64,000 bases of DNA from Archegozetes longisetosus (lineage: Eukaryota; Arthropoda; Arachnida; Sarcoptiformes; Trhypochthoniidae), in NCBI GenBank assembly GCA_018873245.2, contig JAEMBT020000005.1:3768001-3832000 (forward strand), in the 5' to 3' direction. Made by a program: the position numbers and the translations under genes. Positions 13,623 through 26,530 of the stretch are shown here, piece after piece (positions within the stretch are counted from its first letter, which is position 1; the number at the start of each line of letters is the position of its first letter). Below the pieces are notes generated by a model, which worked only from the letters and a program-made list of their open reading frames with translations, was not told where the DNA came from and did no database searches.

Positions 13623-16600
13623 ATGAGGCGTAATGTCTATTCAACATGCGATTCACAATTGCCTAATGGCAAGAAGTATGTGGCCGTCAATCTCCTCACT
13701 GAAGACACGCTTTACTTTGTCGTTGAGGTAATCTACTCAATCTGATAGTGTTTGTAAATTGATTTTTATTTAATTGTTTGCTAATTACAGGTGAAAAGCA
13801 AAGTTAATGAGCTTTTCAATGAGATATGCAAATTTCTGAGCCTCTATCAAACTGAATTATTTGGTCTAAGCATCAATGCAGGTGAGGCATCTAATAGTTT
13901 CTATTATTGGATTATTGAATTGCCAAAAATAGTTGCTGTTATTACACTATTCAATTGATTATTATATTATTGAACTGGTCAATAGAGCGTATAATCGGTA
14001 AATAGTTTATACAAATACGTTCGTAATGCATATTCATATACTGGATATTTATATGATTCAGTTCTCATGGGATAATACTGTTGGGAAAATAAGCCATGCA
14101 TAGCAAGGGGATAATAATATGACTATCATTTTATTTCAGCTCTAACATTATTCAAATTTTCTCTCAGAATCGTTTTTATTTTTGGATCCAACACAAAAGC
14201 TATGCAAATATGCGCCCAAACAGTGGAAATTACAGAATAATGTAAGTCCATTAATAACTCATTCCTCTTATCGTAACCATTAATGCAAGAATTAGCTCTC
14301 AAACTAAACTTAATTGATGTGCTACTTTCTTATTGAAGGGAGTCGATAACACCGGCAAATCTTTATTTTCCGTTCACTTTAGAGTCCAATTTTATGTTGA
14401 CTCTTATCTTTTCATTAGGTAAGCATTCCTTCATAACTATATACAGCCTTTTCCAAAATTCCGTTCATCCCTCCAGAAACACGTCACCAGTTGTAGATTT
14501 TTAACAAAAAATCAAACACGTGTTTCATAAACAAAACTAAATTTAAATAATTGAAAGTTAAGCAAAGGGGCTTCAATGAAAGTAAGGTTCTGGAGAGATA
14601 AGGATGGTATTTAAGGGATGAAAGGAGTTACGTAAAGGATTTATGGAAAGGACTGTAGTGTTGGTAGTATTTTTACAATGGCACTCTGTGCGTACGCTTA
14701 TGCATTAAATTTGTCTCTTTCGTTTCCTTTATAGTGATAAAGTAGCAAAACTTCTCTATTATCTGCAACTCAGGTATGCTATTCAAGGAAATTAGGCCTC
14801 GGGATGAAATACTAATCTTTTCTTTTTTTAAAAGGGAGAATGTAGTCAATTATGGCCAAGCCTTGTGCGAAGAGAGAGCCTTTCTTTTAGCATCTTATGC
14901 CCTCCAGGCTGATTTTGGCAATTTCAACCCTGAAATACATGTCGGCCAGTACTTCAACCCTCATCATTACTTCCCATCGTGGGTAAGATATAACATTCCT
15001 TACCTATTAGTAGACTTTCGATTCGTCCAAATGTTTTTAAAGCTTTTTAATTACAACACTATGAGAATAAATTTGATAAAATAAAAACATTGAAGGTTCA
15101 AGCCAATTAGATGGCTTGAAAGTATGCTTCAAAGTACGCTTCAAAGTATGCTTCAAATACTAAACAGTAGGAAACTCATCCTAAAATCAATTAAGTCATT
15201 CAAGTTTCAATAAATCTCATATTTTATACTATGAGAACCGCCTCAAAACTTCTATTTTACTCAGACAATATCAATTGAGACCAGGTTAGAAATAAGAGTC
15301 AATTTTAAAGTGTTGGAATATTTGTTTGATTAGGTTTTGATAAATTTTGTGAGAATGAGAATTCGATAAAACGATAAAATACCTGATAGAAGATAAGGGG
15401 GCAGTCAGTCATAGTAGGAATGCGTGAGATATACTAACAATACAGTTAAACCTCTTCATCTTAAACATCTAGTTAAGCCCCCCTTATGGCAAATCCATAG
15501 AAAATGAAGGCCCATTTTCAATTATTACTTAAAGAGCTTAGAGCTACAGGTTCCAGTTTGTAGATTTAACTGTAGTAAACAATAGTGGGGTGTCCGCAAT
15601 CAAATGAAGCTACACATGTCAGACAAAAACGTTTGGACTAGTGGAGTGGTATAGCAAAAATAAAAGGGGCTGTCATTAATCTCGTTGCTTTATAGGTAAT
15701 CTCGGAGATGGGTTTGGACTATATAGTACGACACTCGCCATTCTTGCACAGAGATCACAAGGGAATGCAGAAAACTGAAGCACAGTCTATGTACATGAAA
15801 GAAGCATCAGATGCCAGTGCACCACATAATCTTCATCTCTACAAGTTGAACAACAAGAAAGCTACAACTCAGGTGTGGCTTGGAATCTGCACCACTGGTG
15901 TCGAAATTAATGCTGAAGAAGAGAGAATATCAAACAGTCATGTTAAGAACAGTTGTAATGAAACTGGTACTAAACAAAAAACCCGCATTTCATTCTTCAA
16001 ATGGTCTGACATCGGAAAACTTTATTTTGAAAAGAAAAAGTTTGAAATTCGTTCCAATTCTTATCCCGTAAGAAAGTTCACATATTATGCAAATTCTGAA
16101 GACATGGCCAGGCATTTGTTATGGCTTTGCAAAGTTACGCATCAGTTCCAACTTTTAGTTCAACCAAAAATGGTTGAGGTCAAAAGAAGAGAATCAGAAC
16201 TGAGTAGTAGAAAGTTTAGAGAATCACGAATTGATTATCAGACTCTTGAGCTGCCAGTTATTGGCAGAAGTAAGAAAGGATCAGATTTTAATAATAGTCC
16301 ATCTGTTTGCGAGGAGACGGGGCTCAACGCGTTTCTGTGATAAGTAATGCTTCATCAAACACCACTTCTGGTATAGTTTCGGATAAAGTGCAAAGTTTGG
16401 ACGATAGTGACAGAGATGACATAGATATAGAAATAATGATCAATTCACCACCAGTAGTGTCTCTGGAATCGTTAGCGCTGAGTGAGCCAACAGAAAGCTT
16501 AACATCAGCGGCCAGTATTAGAAACATTAAAGACACTAAAGACAAGCATTCGATCTCAATAAGCAATATTACAATGTCTGGCAATAGTTATCCTGTAAAC

Positions 16601-18254
16601 AAACAAAGTGATAATGACGTGCCTTCAAGTGCTAATAGTATTAAAAGTACCTCATCTGATCAAAGCAATATTACTGTGAAGTCTGTAATTCCTTCGCTGA
16701 TTGGTTCAGCGAATAAGCAAATAATTAGTATCGTAAACAAAACCAGTAATCATATTAAAGATTTAGATGAGAGTAATGGTACAAAGATGAGTTTCTTGAC
16801 TAGTCTTAATAAACAACAATCTGCAAACTCATGTGCCAAAGTTCAACAGCATCCAGATTTGTCTAAACTAACTGAAAGATCCGAATCTATGAATCATATC
16901 TACGAAAACATTCCATATTTTTCTCACAACCAGACGCTCGAAACCAAACCAAAGCTCACTCTAAAGGCAAGTCCGTCATTATCTACAGCTTTGACTATAA
17001 CTACGTCTGCAACACCTCAGAGAACAACAACACGAATAGGTGTCTCATCCCTAACACGCACTCATAATAAGCCAACGCTATCTGTGTTTAATAACAATTA
17101 CGTATCGAATGCTAAGAAAAACCTATCGATAGCAGGTTCAGAACCCAATCTGTACAATTCGAAACTCTGGTCAACGCCATCGCCTAATCGCTTGAAATTA
17201 CCGATAAGTGATCATCTGAATAATTGGGAACAAGACTGCGTCAATTTGGCAGATAATATCAGTGGAAAGATATCGACTGGTGGCAATGCCCAAATGTTAT
17301 CAAAGAATAGCAAAGCACCGCGTGCATACTCAGACCCACCATACCATTACACCACACCCACACTGCAATCATCATCCCTATCACCTGCAAATTCAATGTC
17401 TCTGTCCTCTACTGAGCGAGTGCTTCAATGCACCCCACCATCATTTCATCAATCATTGAACAACATAGCAATAACCACAACGCATCCGTTAAGATTGGTT
17501 GGCAGTGATATTAATGTTAACATCAATTCTAACATACAGTCAATATGTATACCTCCACCTCCCGATTATGCTAACTCTTTGCCTGAGAATCAAGTCATCA
17601 AATCAGCTAATAATTCACGTGAAACCACTAGTCAGAAGGGGGTCAGTCGACCTATTTTCCAATAACTCTATTCTTACTATTTATTTAATAACTCTACTCT
17701 TTCTATCTTCAGTTATCTCCATCCATACTATTTATCACTTATGCTAATTATCTTTACAGAACTCATCTATAAATAAGCTCAAAATAAATGGTAGGATTAC
17801 TTCCAAAAATTATATCAACGAACAAAACGGCTCGATTTCAGATCTGCAACAACTGAGACAAAAAAGTCGAGATTTGAATCTACCACTTATTACGGCATTA
17901 TTTAATGACAGGTCATTAATGATGTTGCCGAAAACAGTTCCCTGTTCTAGACAACGGCATATCAGTACTGCTAGAGATATCAGAAGATATTCGTGTAGTT
18001 CTGACATTTGCTCCGACATAGCAAACAAGCATATCACAATACCTAATCGCAAGTTAGAAACTGATTTACCACTACCTAAAGTTAATCTGACCAACAGACC
18101 TACCAGTTGGCATTTAGAATATCCTAATCTCAACAAACATATTTGGCATCAGTTTCATCAACAACTTCATCAACAATCTCAACCCAATCAGTTTTCTACT
18201 GCTACTGCTGATTTTATTGACCGATTATGGGCTGAACATCAATTAACCACTTGA
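13623..18254 (+). CDS. Expanded/FRMD6-like FERM-domain protein
   Basis: A likely Hippo-pathway scaffold at the cell cortex. Proposed exons are 13623-13727, 13791-13881, 14168-14241, 14339-14418, 14735-14773, 14835-14982, 15696-16269, 16314-17641 and 17760-18254, giving 977 residues. The FERM domain fills about residues 15-310 and follows FRMD6/Willin closely: LFGLSI, KLCKYAPKQW, VHFRVQFYV, ALQADFGNF, GQYFNPHHYFPSW and MGLDYIVRHSPFLHRDHKG. A long Ser/Thr/Asn-rich tail carries a PPPPDY (PPxY) motif near 17552-17569; in Drosophila Expanded such motifs bind WW domains of Yorkie. The tail ends with a conserved-looking block around LPLITALFNDRSL. Frames 15696-16269 and 16314-17641 differ, so a 44-nt (or 47-nt) intron or a one-base assembly slip must lie between them. 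The donor at 17642 (GTCAGT) is my choice among weak ones. FERM identity is strong; the exact orthologue is less certain. Confidence 0.8.
15443..15572. mobile_element. TA-flanked foldback MITE, copy 1 (intron of the FERM gene)
   Basis: The left end reads CAGTTAAACC after TA at 15441-15442. The right end reads TTTAACTG before TA at 15573-15574. Inside, left arm AACATCTAGTTAAG matches the same arm of the copies near 19.3, 46.7, 52.8 and 57.3 kb. It lies in the FERM-gene intron 14983-15695. TA flanks suggest mobilisation by a Tc1/mariner transposase; no coding capacity is present. Confidence 0.75.
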
Positions 18255-18827
18255 CCAACTATCATCTGATCCATACTTTACTCTCAAATCCGTCCAATCA
18301 GTCATTCCAACCTGAGGTGCTGCTGAAAAGTGTCTAAGTGACGATTTTGAAATGATATGAATACCAAATGCAATAATACACAATAAAAATGAGTAAAAAT
18401 GGCAAAAACTCAACCAAATGATAAATAAGTTTGAATTAGTGCCACAAGTTTTGTAATATAATCCGCAATTAATGTAAAATTATATGTAAAGTTTGATTAT
18501 AATTGTTATTTTGTTACTGATTACTAATAAGATAAGCATTTTATACTTTGAATTTGTTTGATTTTGGCCTGTATTTTGTTGAGTAACCATTTCCTAAATG
18601 GAATCTTGCAAGTTGATTGAGTGCCTCCAGATATTGCAATCATTTTGTCATCGATTATGTTGTTTTAGAGAACAATTTGCTTCGGGTCAATACGACTACA
18701 CAATTGTTTTTAAGAACTTTTAGTTTCCATTTAATACCGAATTTTTAATTAAGAGTACAAAAGTTATACTCAATAAGTTAAACTTAGGTTAAGTTAGAAT
18801 GTATTATATATTAACGATTGAACGTAT
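18255..18827. other. Tail-to-tail spacer between FERM gene and DHRS7-like gene 1
   Basis: A 573-bp spacer holding both 3' UTRs. An AATAAA at 18382-18387, about 130 nt after the FERM stop, is a plausible poly(A) signal. Confidence 0.55.
18382..18387 (+). terminator. Likely poly(A) signal of the FERM-domain gene
   Basis: AATAAA lies 128 nt downstream of the stop codon at 18252-18254, a usual distance for an animal 3' UTR. Confidence 0.45.
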
Positions 18828-21154
18828 TTATTGCGCTCTCAAACTCATTGCCCTTTCCTTTGACACCAAGCGAACCAAAAAACTATTGAAATAAACGAAA
18901 GAATTAGTAAGTGTTAAAAAATGAAGCTTATAAAACTTAGCTAACAATCGGAAAAGCGTCGGAAAGTATTGGGCGGCATACAGTAGCCATAGAATAGGTT
19001 GTTTAGAAATCCAAGCTTCGTCCAATTTGTTTGCTATCGCGATAGACATCAAGTATGCGCATCTCGAAGATGTCATTCTTCTATCTACAGTTTTACTTTG
19101 TTCTCCACCCAAATCCACGTTATATTTGAAAGATTCAGACTTAAATGCCCGATCCATAAGAGGTGTATCAACTGGACCTAACGAGTCAGTATAAACTAAT
19201 GTACTATTCGCCCTAAACTTCAAAATGATTGTTAGAGAACCAAATCGCACAAATATTTGATACAGTAAGATATGTATCTGCCTAACTTTGACATGCACTT
19301 AAGTGGTTTATAAAATAGTATAGAAATCTAATAGAAAAACATGACTTGTTATTGATTTTTAAAGCCACTCAAGTACATGCTCAAGATGGACAGGTTTTAC
19401 TGTATTCTCTATTACAATAAGTGCCATCAGAATGAAATGAAAATATCTTTACATTATCGAAAGCCTGTCATTCAGTTTGGGTACATTCAAAGCTATTCTT
19501 TTGATGGACTTATGAGATGCACTATAAAATAGTTTGGAATAAAGATCAAGTATATAATCAATATTTACAAACCCGGACAGATTATCGTCACTGATATCCC
19601 ACTTCTTGCATATTCAGATCTTATGCATTCGAAATAACCCTAAAAGAGAGATAATTGTTCTATCAAATATTTATACTTCAGATATTTTATTTGAGTCACG
19701 AAGCCAGATTGGATTGGGGCTAATTTAAATCTGTCGCTAACTTCGCGTAAAAGTTCTATATTCTTCAATTGAAAAGTTTCTTAATTTTTTTTCTAATAGG
19801 AAGTAAAGTAAAAATAGATCAATTGAAGATTAAAACAATTGTACAATAAGTTTTAATGAGATAAGTATGTATTTAATCAAAAAGAATATGGTATGTGCCC
19901 TGGCACTAAAAATTTGCTAGATTAGACAGTGTTTATATGAAAACAAACTTGAAGTGCGTGTTTGCTGGCTGTGTAGCTGCTGCTAAACGGAGCGCCAAAC
20001 TTTCCAGCAACACTACTGGTGACCACCAAGTGTCCGGTCTGGTTCTCGTTCAAGTGCTTTAGGACCAGTCGACAAAGATTGATGGGGCCGAACACATTAA
20101 TCGAAAATATTTCCTAACAAAATAATTACAGCTTTTGTTAAATTATCTATTATTTTTAATTAGTTTTCTTCTTTTCTTAGCTGATTGATTAAGCGAACAC
20201 TTTTAGCTATATTTTACTACATTAAATCGACTTATCATAAGTCTAACTGAATCTAAGCAGAACTAATCAAACTTGAAAATTAGTTGTACTTTGCTCTCGG
20301 GCTATCGTTTAAGCTACTGATCAATTTGCTTTCATTTTATAGAAATACGGAGTTTTGACAAACTTTAAGAAATAGTCATAAAAGATAGCATCACCATTAA
20401 TATGGCCATATTTAGTCTGAAAGAATAATTAGAAATTTTTAGTTAATAACTAGAAACTTGACAAACCTTATCCATATGAAGCGTAACGTCTTCGAAATAA
20501 GATCGTTGGGTTCTTCCCACATTGTTTATTAAAATATCAATCTTTCATTTAATTGGTAAAACATTGCAAATAAGTCATTTGTTAAGATAAATCAATTCAA
20601 TGATTACTTTTTGATAATAATCGATCACTTGTTGAACTAATTGTTCATGTTTAGAGTGATCGCGTATGTCAAACGGAGGAATTACAAGTATATCAGTTGG
20701 CGAACATCCTAACGCTTTTCGTAAATCAATATTAGTTGAATTTTATAAACAATTTTTAGTTCACTTACAGATACATTTTTGTTTAACTCGCGATAATTGC
20801 TCGTCAGCTGAGAGAACTAGTTTTGCGCCACACTTTGCTAATACATACGCTAAGGCTTCGCCAATACCAGAAGATGATCCACTTATCCAAATCACTTTTC
20901 CACGCAAACAAGCTTTAAGTAAAAGTCATTTTATTGCTTTTAATTATTTTCAATAAGTACCGAAAATCAAAACTTTAAAAAGCAAAAAGTATTCTACTAT
21001 ACGAATGGATCAAATTCTTACACAAGTCTCTTCCAAATAGTTGATAAAATTTTAAAGTCAAGTCACAGTCCAATCTCGACAAAAATCGAACAAAAGAAAT
21101 CACTGCTATTATTAAGCACACTATAATAAGATTAAGGTAACTAAACTGAAGCAT
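18828..21154 (-). CDS. DHRS7-like short-chain dehydrogenase/reductase, gene 1
   Basis: A membrane-anchored NAD(P)(H)-dependent SDR, probably on the ER. Exons in gene order are 21154-21022, 20912-20769, 20714-20608, 20541-20467, 20113-19949, 19639-19573 and 19177-18828, all in phase, giving 346 residues (DHRS7 has about 340). A hydrophobic N-terminal anchor ([18 protein letters not shown]) precedes the Rossmann cofactor motif SGSSSGIG. The catalytic serine lies in [11 protein letters not shown] and the YxxxK motif is YTASK. CPGPV follows, and the C-terminal block [20 protein letters not shown] is DHRS7-like. The NNAG structural motif reads NNVG here. The C terminus after LFRLLAKF is longer than in copies 2 and 3. 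The sixth intron contains a MITE. The acceptor at 20715-20716 was chosen because the next AG would create a stop. Confidence 0.88.
19263..19402. mobile_element. TA-flanked foldback MITE, copy 2 (intron of DHRS7-like gene 1)
   Basis: It starts CAGTAAGA after TA (19261-19262) and ends GGTTTTACTG before TA (19403-19404). Arms CACTTAAGTGGTTT and AAAGCCACTCAAGT are near-complementary. It sits inside the intron 19178-19572. Confidence 0.8.
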
Positions 21155-24100
21155 TTTGTGAGTTGTATGTACAAACTTTGTTCAAAATATTCTTACACTA
21201 CTAATTATAAGTGAAAGTAAGGAAATGGATGAGAAACACAGAGATCAAGCAATCAAACTGGGAGATTAGTTTAACTTTGAACACTTCATTTGAACAACAT
21301 TGGTGTAAAACAATAACATAAACTTGTTTAACCATATCAAACGTTTTAACTCTTAACACTATCTTATTTTATGGCACATTGTCTATCGATTGTAAAATAT
21401 GAAATATTTATTTATGTGAAACGCTTGCTTTTACCTAAATTATTTGATTTATGCTACAAAGTTCACTTTAAATCACACTCTAGTTGTAACTTTAAAACTA
21501 AATCTCTTCTCTAACTGTCACTTATTCGACAGTTGTTTAGTAATAAAATTGTAATAAAGCTTTCAGTTTGAAACAGTCACTCTTTTCTAATTTAAATTTG
21601 ATGGCTAAATTATGCCACGATTATTAGGTCACAAAATACAATCAAATTATTCACTCAATTTTCACATTTAGTCCAAATTGCTTTTCAATAAAAATCAGCT
21701 TGTTTTCGTTCTTTTGGCCAACCAATTGCTCGTCAAATTTGACTATTACAAATGCAAATGCTCAAATTAAGCACTTCACTGGATTAACTTTAGTTTATAG
21801 AACATTTTGTCAGTAATTTGAATAATTGAGATATTGTGTCGACTATTTCATGACATTTTACTTAGTTTGCGAAAAACGACAGCTACGCGCAACCTATCAT
21901 AGGTACATTTGTTTAGGCTTCCATAGCCATTTTATGATTAATTGGCTGCAACCCTTAAGTTTGACAATTGAACGAATGAGAACAAATCGACACTTTCACA
22001 GTACGTACTGACATGAGTTTCACTTTAGATTTAAAGTAAACATGTGCTGCAATCGCGTAAAAGTTCATTCCCTTATCCATCGACTAGTAGGACACTAAAA
22101 GTGCAAGTTTGATCGCACAACGAACTATTAATCACGAAATTACGTACTAACACCATATAAATACTACAGGTCATCCATTTGAAACTATCCATACAAATTT
22201 GACTGATCGTTCTAACCGAATATGAAAGTGTTGCTATTCTATCCAAACATTGATGAGTTAGTAATAAACAAAATTAGTTTGTTTCAAAGTTAACTTTTAC
22301 TCACTCAACAAAATCCTATGAAACTAGTGTTTCAAAAACTAAAGTCAATTTTGTCATGACCAGAGTTCGGCACAATAGTTGAATAAGTAGTTGATTCATA
22401 GCAGAGCTATGCATTTTTAAAAAATGAAGCTGGACCCGTCGGGGAACAACTCATAGTTGACAAATAGTGGAATTATTATACACTTGATAATAAAATTACA
22501 TAAAAATAAATCTCATTAACAAGTAAAAAAATTAAGATATTTTTACTTGAAACATTGTTTCTGATTCGGTATCTTAATTGAGTGGCAGAACATCACACAC
22601 AACATGACTAACATTTATATAACTCAGATTATCATTAATTGTTAAAATTTTCATATTTTCAATGAAATTGTTTCGTCAATGTTTCACACGTATAGTTCGA
22701 TCAAAAATTTCAAGAGCTTTAATATTCTCAAAGATTACTAAAAGCTTTTAAGTTTAAAACGACGGTCCTAAAATATTTAATAAATTTTGAGCGTTAGATC
22801 GAACTGATGTGCTCAGTGAACATGCAATTTTAAAACTTTTACACTTGGGTTCATACAATTTAAATTTTTTTTCTTAAATAATCTTTATATATGTGCTTAT
22901 GATATTATTCCATTGATATTCTTTTATACACGTACATAACATATATTTGGCCTATCTCGTCTATTATCTAGGAAGATAAGTCAATTTATTAATATTGAAT
23001 TTAGGAATTGTTTACCTTTGTATTTAGCAATTGTATTGTCGACAAATCGTCTGTTGAAGCATTCTCCATAAATATTCGTAAAATAAACTGACAAATAAAG
23101 ACTTTCTTTTTTTATCTCGAAACGCCGAGTAACCTTATAAATTTTTTAGAAAATCAGTTATTTCTGTTAGATTAGATCAAAATTAGTTATTTTTAAAATT
23201 TCTTTTCACAGGCTTAACAACAAACTGTTATTAAGTTCCAAGTAAGTTTGGCAATGGTGTTTCTGTGTGGAGTGTTCGGTAGCAATCAATGACTACTCCA
23301 AGATCATATTTCCTATATAAAAGTGAATAATTAAATACAAATTGCTAAATTAACTTAATCAAAATATATACCAAGACAATGATTGAAAAAACTTTGGTAT
23401 CCCTAAAAGGTGCTGGCATTTATCTAATCTTAATTCATTTATTATTCCACTGCACTTAATATAATCAATTTTTTCGAATATATGTTCCCTGCAAATTTAT
23501 ATATATAATTGATTATTGTGCAATTAAATTGGAAAACCTACTTTTCATGTATAAAATATCTTCTCTACATCTGTCATATCACCATGGCTTAGAAATCAAA
23601 TTTTGCCCTTTATTTGTTCAATCTGCTTCAAAGTTTTTTCGGTTACAGTTTTCAATAATGTAGATATCACAATTCAGATTTTCAAAGAGCTCACTAATTG
23701 TCCTCTCTCCTTTGTATCCTCCTGAGATATATCCATGATTTATATCTGCACAATTAATTAGGATTATTGCGATTTTACACCCCAATTTATAGAAATCACC
23801 TTGATGTATTATCTGTTGACTTGTTCAATTGTTTGAAAAGCTTTTATAATTGTTCCTTTGGCAATCATCCATATATAGATCATTAAAAAGTTTGGCAAAA
23901 TTAAAAAATTGTTGATTAATATAATTGTGGAACAAACCCTAAATTAAACTTTGAGCTTTATTATCAAACTAGGAAAAGCCCGCCAAATGACGGCCAAATA
24001 TAGGGTACAAATTTTCAATGAACTTCAAAATACAAAAATGAGTAAATCAAATTATTTGAAAGCTTTAGTATAAATTATCATGGTATTTGATTGATATGAA

Positions 24101-24387
24101 AATATTTTCAAAAATATATACAATTTTTGCTCTAATTTTAGTGAAAATCTATGATTAAAAATAGTTCGTAGCTTTTGTTGAAATCTTTGTCAAGCATTAT
24201 AATGAATGTCTAAAATTACTTCAAATTTATTTTAATTTTTTGTTATTTGAAATCCTCGAATATTCTCAGTTGAAGTAAATAATAATCTTACACTTTCCTA
24301 ATTACTAAGTTTGTTGTACATATTGATGAGTAATTTTAACAACATTTAAAACTTAAGCATAATCTAATTTATTTGTTACCCCAGAAA
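21155..24387. other. Intergenic DNA with repeat relics
   Basis: About 3.2 kb without a gene. It includes one member of an inverted-repeat pair (22168-22357, listed separately). The rest is AT-rich with no recognised coding frame. Confidence 0.5.
22168..22357 (+). repeat. Dispersed repeat, copy A (inverted relative to 26978-27172)
   Basis: It shares a long stretch with the reverse complement of 26978-27172, including GATGAGTTAGTAATAAACAA and ACTTTTACTCACTCAACAAA, with roughly 85% identity by eye. In copy A a stop interrupts the frame that is open in copy B. Confidence 0.7.
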
Positions 24388-24993
24388 CACAGCCGTAGCC
24401 AGCGGGGGGGCTAGGGGCTATAGGGTTTTTCAAAGTTTAAGTTAAATCAAAGGTTTGATAATAAATTAACAGATATTTTAATGGGAGTTAGCGCTTGCTA
24501 TCCAATATCCAAGCATTTCATGAACTTTGAAATTATGAAGCCTTTTGCTACTCATTATTGTTTGAATCTAGAAAATTGAAAGTCAAATTCTGAAACTGCA
24601 AAATTATTATTCTATGAATGCGAAGATACTTTTAATGTCTATGAAAAATTAACTGATTATTCAAACTCTATGCCAGATTTATTAAAGTATTTTAAGATAT
24701 CATTAACTATAGGATGTGTTAATGTTTCGTGTGAAAAGAGTTTTTCAACATTAAGAAGAATTAAAACTTATTTGAGAATTTCGATGTCTAATGACATATT
24801 AAACGGTTTGGCTTTTATTTCGATTGAAAGAGAAATTGCATTATCTATTAATCTAGATAATTTTGCCATTGGATTTGGTAAAAATCATTGTAACAGAAAA
24901 ATTGTATTGTATTAAATTTTGATTAGATAAAGCTTAACTGACAATTTTCAGACATTTAGCTCCCCCAGACCAAAAAAGCTGGCTACGGCAGTG
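24388..24993 (+). mobile_element. hAT transposon deletion derivative with 8-bp target duplication
   Basis: The left end CACAGCCGTAGCCAGC and the right end GCTGGCTACGGCAGTG form near-perfect terminal inverted repeats. The element is flanked by the direct repeat CCCAGAAA at 24380-24387 and 24994-25001, the 8-bp duplication expected of hAT elements. At 606 bp it is far shorter than an autonomous element and keeps only the 3' end of a transposase gene. Related fragments occur at 33600-33656 and 56201-56400. Confidence 0.9.
24640..24915 (+). pseudogene. hAT transposase C-terminal (dimerisation) fragment
   Basis: The frame through 24670-24915 encodes about 80 residues with the hAT C-terminal signature: CVNVSCEKSFSTLRRIKTYLR followed by a short helix ending ALSINLDNFA. 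SCEKSFSTLRRIKTYLR-like stretches are typical of ZMYM1-type hAT transposases. The catalytic part of the protein is missing, so the copy cannot supply transposase. It ends shortly before the right terminal repeat. Confidence 0.85.
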
Positions 24994-25001
24994 CCCAGAA
25001 A

Positions 25002-25479
25002 CAATAAGATTAGTTAAATTTGTATGCAATTGAATCGATACAATACAAACACTTTTGTATCTTTTGTTAACCTATTGTTTGGTTAACTTAAAATCAATAA
25101 CAAAGTTTGAAAAGTTCTAAAACGGTAGCTTCTCAAGGTTCTTAATGGAATGAAGATTTTTTACTCAAAACTTTTCAAATAGGTTATCAACTAATCAAAA
25201 CACAGGTTAACTATGAATTAACACATCTTTCAGGTTTAAATGGTTAAAATTAAGGTAAAAGTGGACAAAAAATCAGTGGTTAACCTCTCAGTCTTTAATA
25301 AAATTAAATAACTTAACAATAACGCAAAGTCAAAAATAAACAATACTAAAACTAATTTAAAACTAATGAAATATGAAGTTTTACTGTTTCCGAAAACTTA
25401 TCAATATTTAGATCAGATAATAATACTATCTACAGTAGAAACTTCATAAAGACAACTATTAGAAATTAAAATTTTTTGG
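25002..25479. other. Intergenic, nothing recognised
   Basis: AT-rich spacer between the hAT element and a dispersed repeat. No frame or repeat stands out. Confidence 0.5.
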
Positions 25480-25660
25480 TCAATAATATAGCTTTTTAAT
25501 TATTTTACATGGCTAGTGGTCGCTTTCGGCAACCATAATACCCTATCTCTCTCCCACAGGTCGTGATGAGTGCAATATTTAGTACCTACGATCACCACAG
25601 ACTGAACTTTTAAGGTGTCAAACAAGCAGATACATACGAACATTATTATTTGGGATTAAA
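25480..25660 (+). repeat. Dispersed repeat X-Y, uninterrupted copy
   Basis: Segment X (GGTCAATAATATAGCTTTTT to CGCTTTCGGCAACCA) runs directly into segment Y (TAATACCCTATCTCTC to CACCACAGACTGAAC). The same X and Y occur at 25840-25897 and 26389-26530, split by an insertion. This copy therefore shows the pre-insertion arrangement. Confidence 0.8.
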
Positions 25661-25839
25661 AAATTAATTTGAGGTTTCGTTCAAATTTTAATTTGATTTG
25701 ATTCGCTAAAATTTGAAGATTTGTAAAAAAGTACCGAAATTATGAAAAATCACAGACCAAAGACAGATCAAATTACACTACTTTTTGCAATAGAAATTTG
25801 ATTCATGCAGATAAACGTAAAGAATTAGATATTAGTTTT

Positions 25840-26530
25840 CGGTCAATAATATAGCTTTTTAATTACCGACGTGGCCAGTGGCCACTTTCGGCAACTACAG
25901 ATTGTCCAGAATAAAACTAAACTAAAATTTTGAGTACAATTTTTCTTTAATATTATTGATCGATTGAATGCAACTTATGAATAAAGTTTGAAACAAGTAA
26001 AAGAAATGTTCATTTTTTGACCATAACGCTTGAGATAAAACAAAAGTACTATTTAAAATAGTGTTCTCAATAAAACCAAGAGTTTTCATTTATAAAACTT
26101 ATCTGTTAACTAAGTCTTATGACTGAACTAGAGAAGAGTTTGCTGATAAATTTGGTAAAAAAGATCAACCAATACGACTATTATTGACATTAATAGCATT
26201 AATAAGCATATGTTGTAGAGAACATTTCTAAACACTATTTTGTATACCACATTAGATTAATAACAGCTCATTTTGATAGATCATATTTTCAGTAATATGA
26301 GTAATTGATATTACTTGCGATTAAAATATCAAATTGTGAAAAACTGCACACTGCTTTATCTGAGTTTAGTTTTATTTTGGACAATCTGTATAATACCCTA
26401 TCTCTCTGCCACAAGTCACGATGAGTGTAATGATACCAAAATTTGGTGCCTACAATCACCACAGACTGAGCTTTTAAGACGTCAAACAAACTAACAAACA
26501 GACACACAAGAACGTTACTATAATAGATAT
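25840..26530 (+). repeat. Dispersed repeat X-Y, copy interrupted by a mariner-like MITE
   Basis: Segment X (ending CCACTTTCGGCAAC) is at about 25840-25895 and segment Y (TAATACCCTATCTCTC onwards) at about 26389-26530. Between them lies a 491-bp TA-flanked element. Compare the intact copy at 25480-25660. Confidence 0.8.
25898..26388. mobile_element. Tc1/mariner-type non-autonomous element inserted in repeat X-Y
   Basis: The left end CAGATTGTCCAGAATAAAAC and the right end, read on the other strand (CAGATTGTCCAAAATAAAAC), differ by one base over about 25 bp. TA at 25896-25897 and 26389-26390 is the target duplication. No transposase frame is visible in the 491 bp. The neighbouring repeat copy at 25480-25660 lacks the insertion and confirms its borders. 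Confidence 0.88.
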
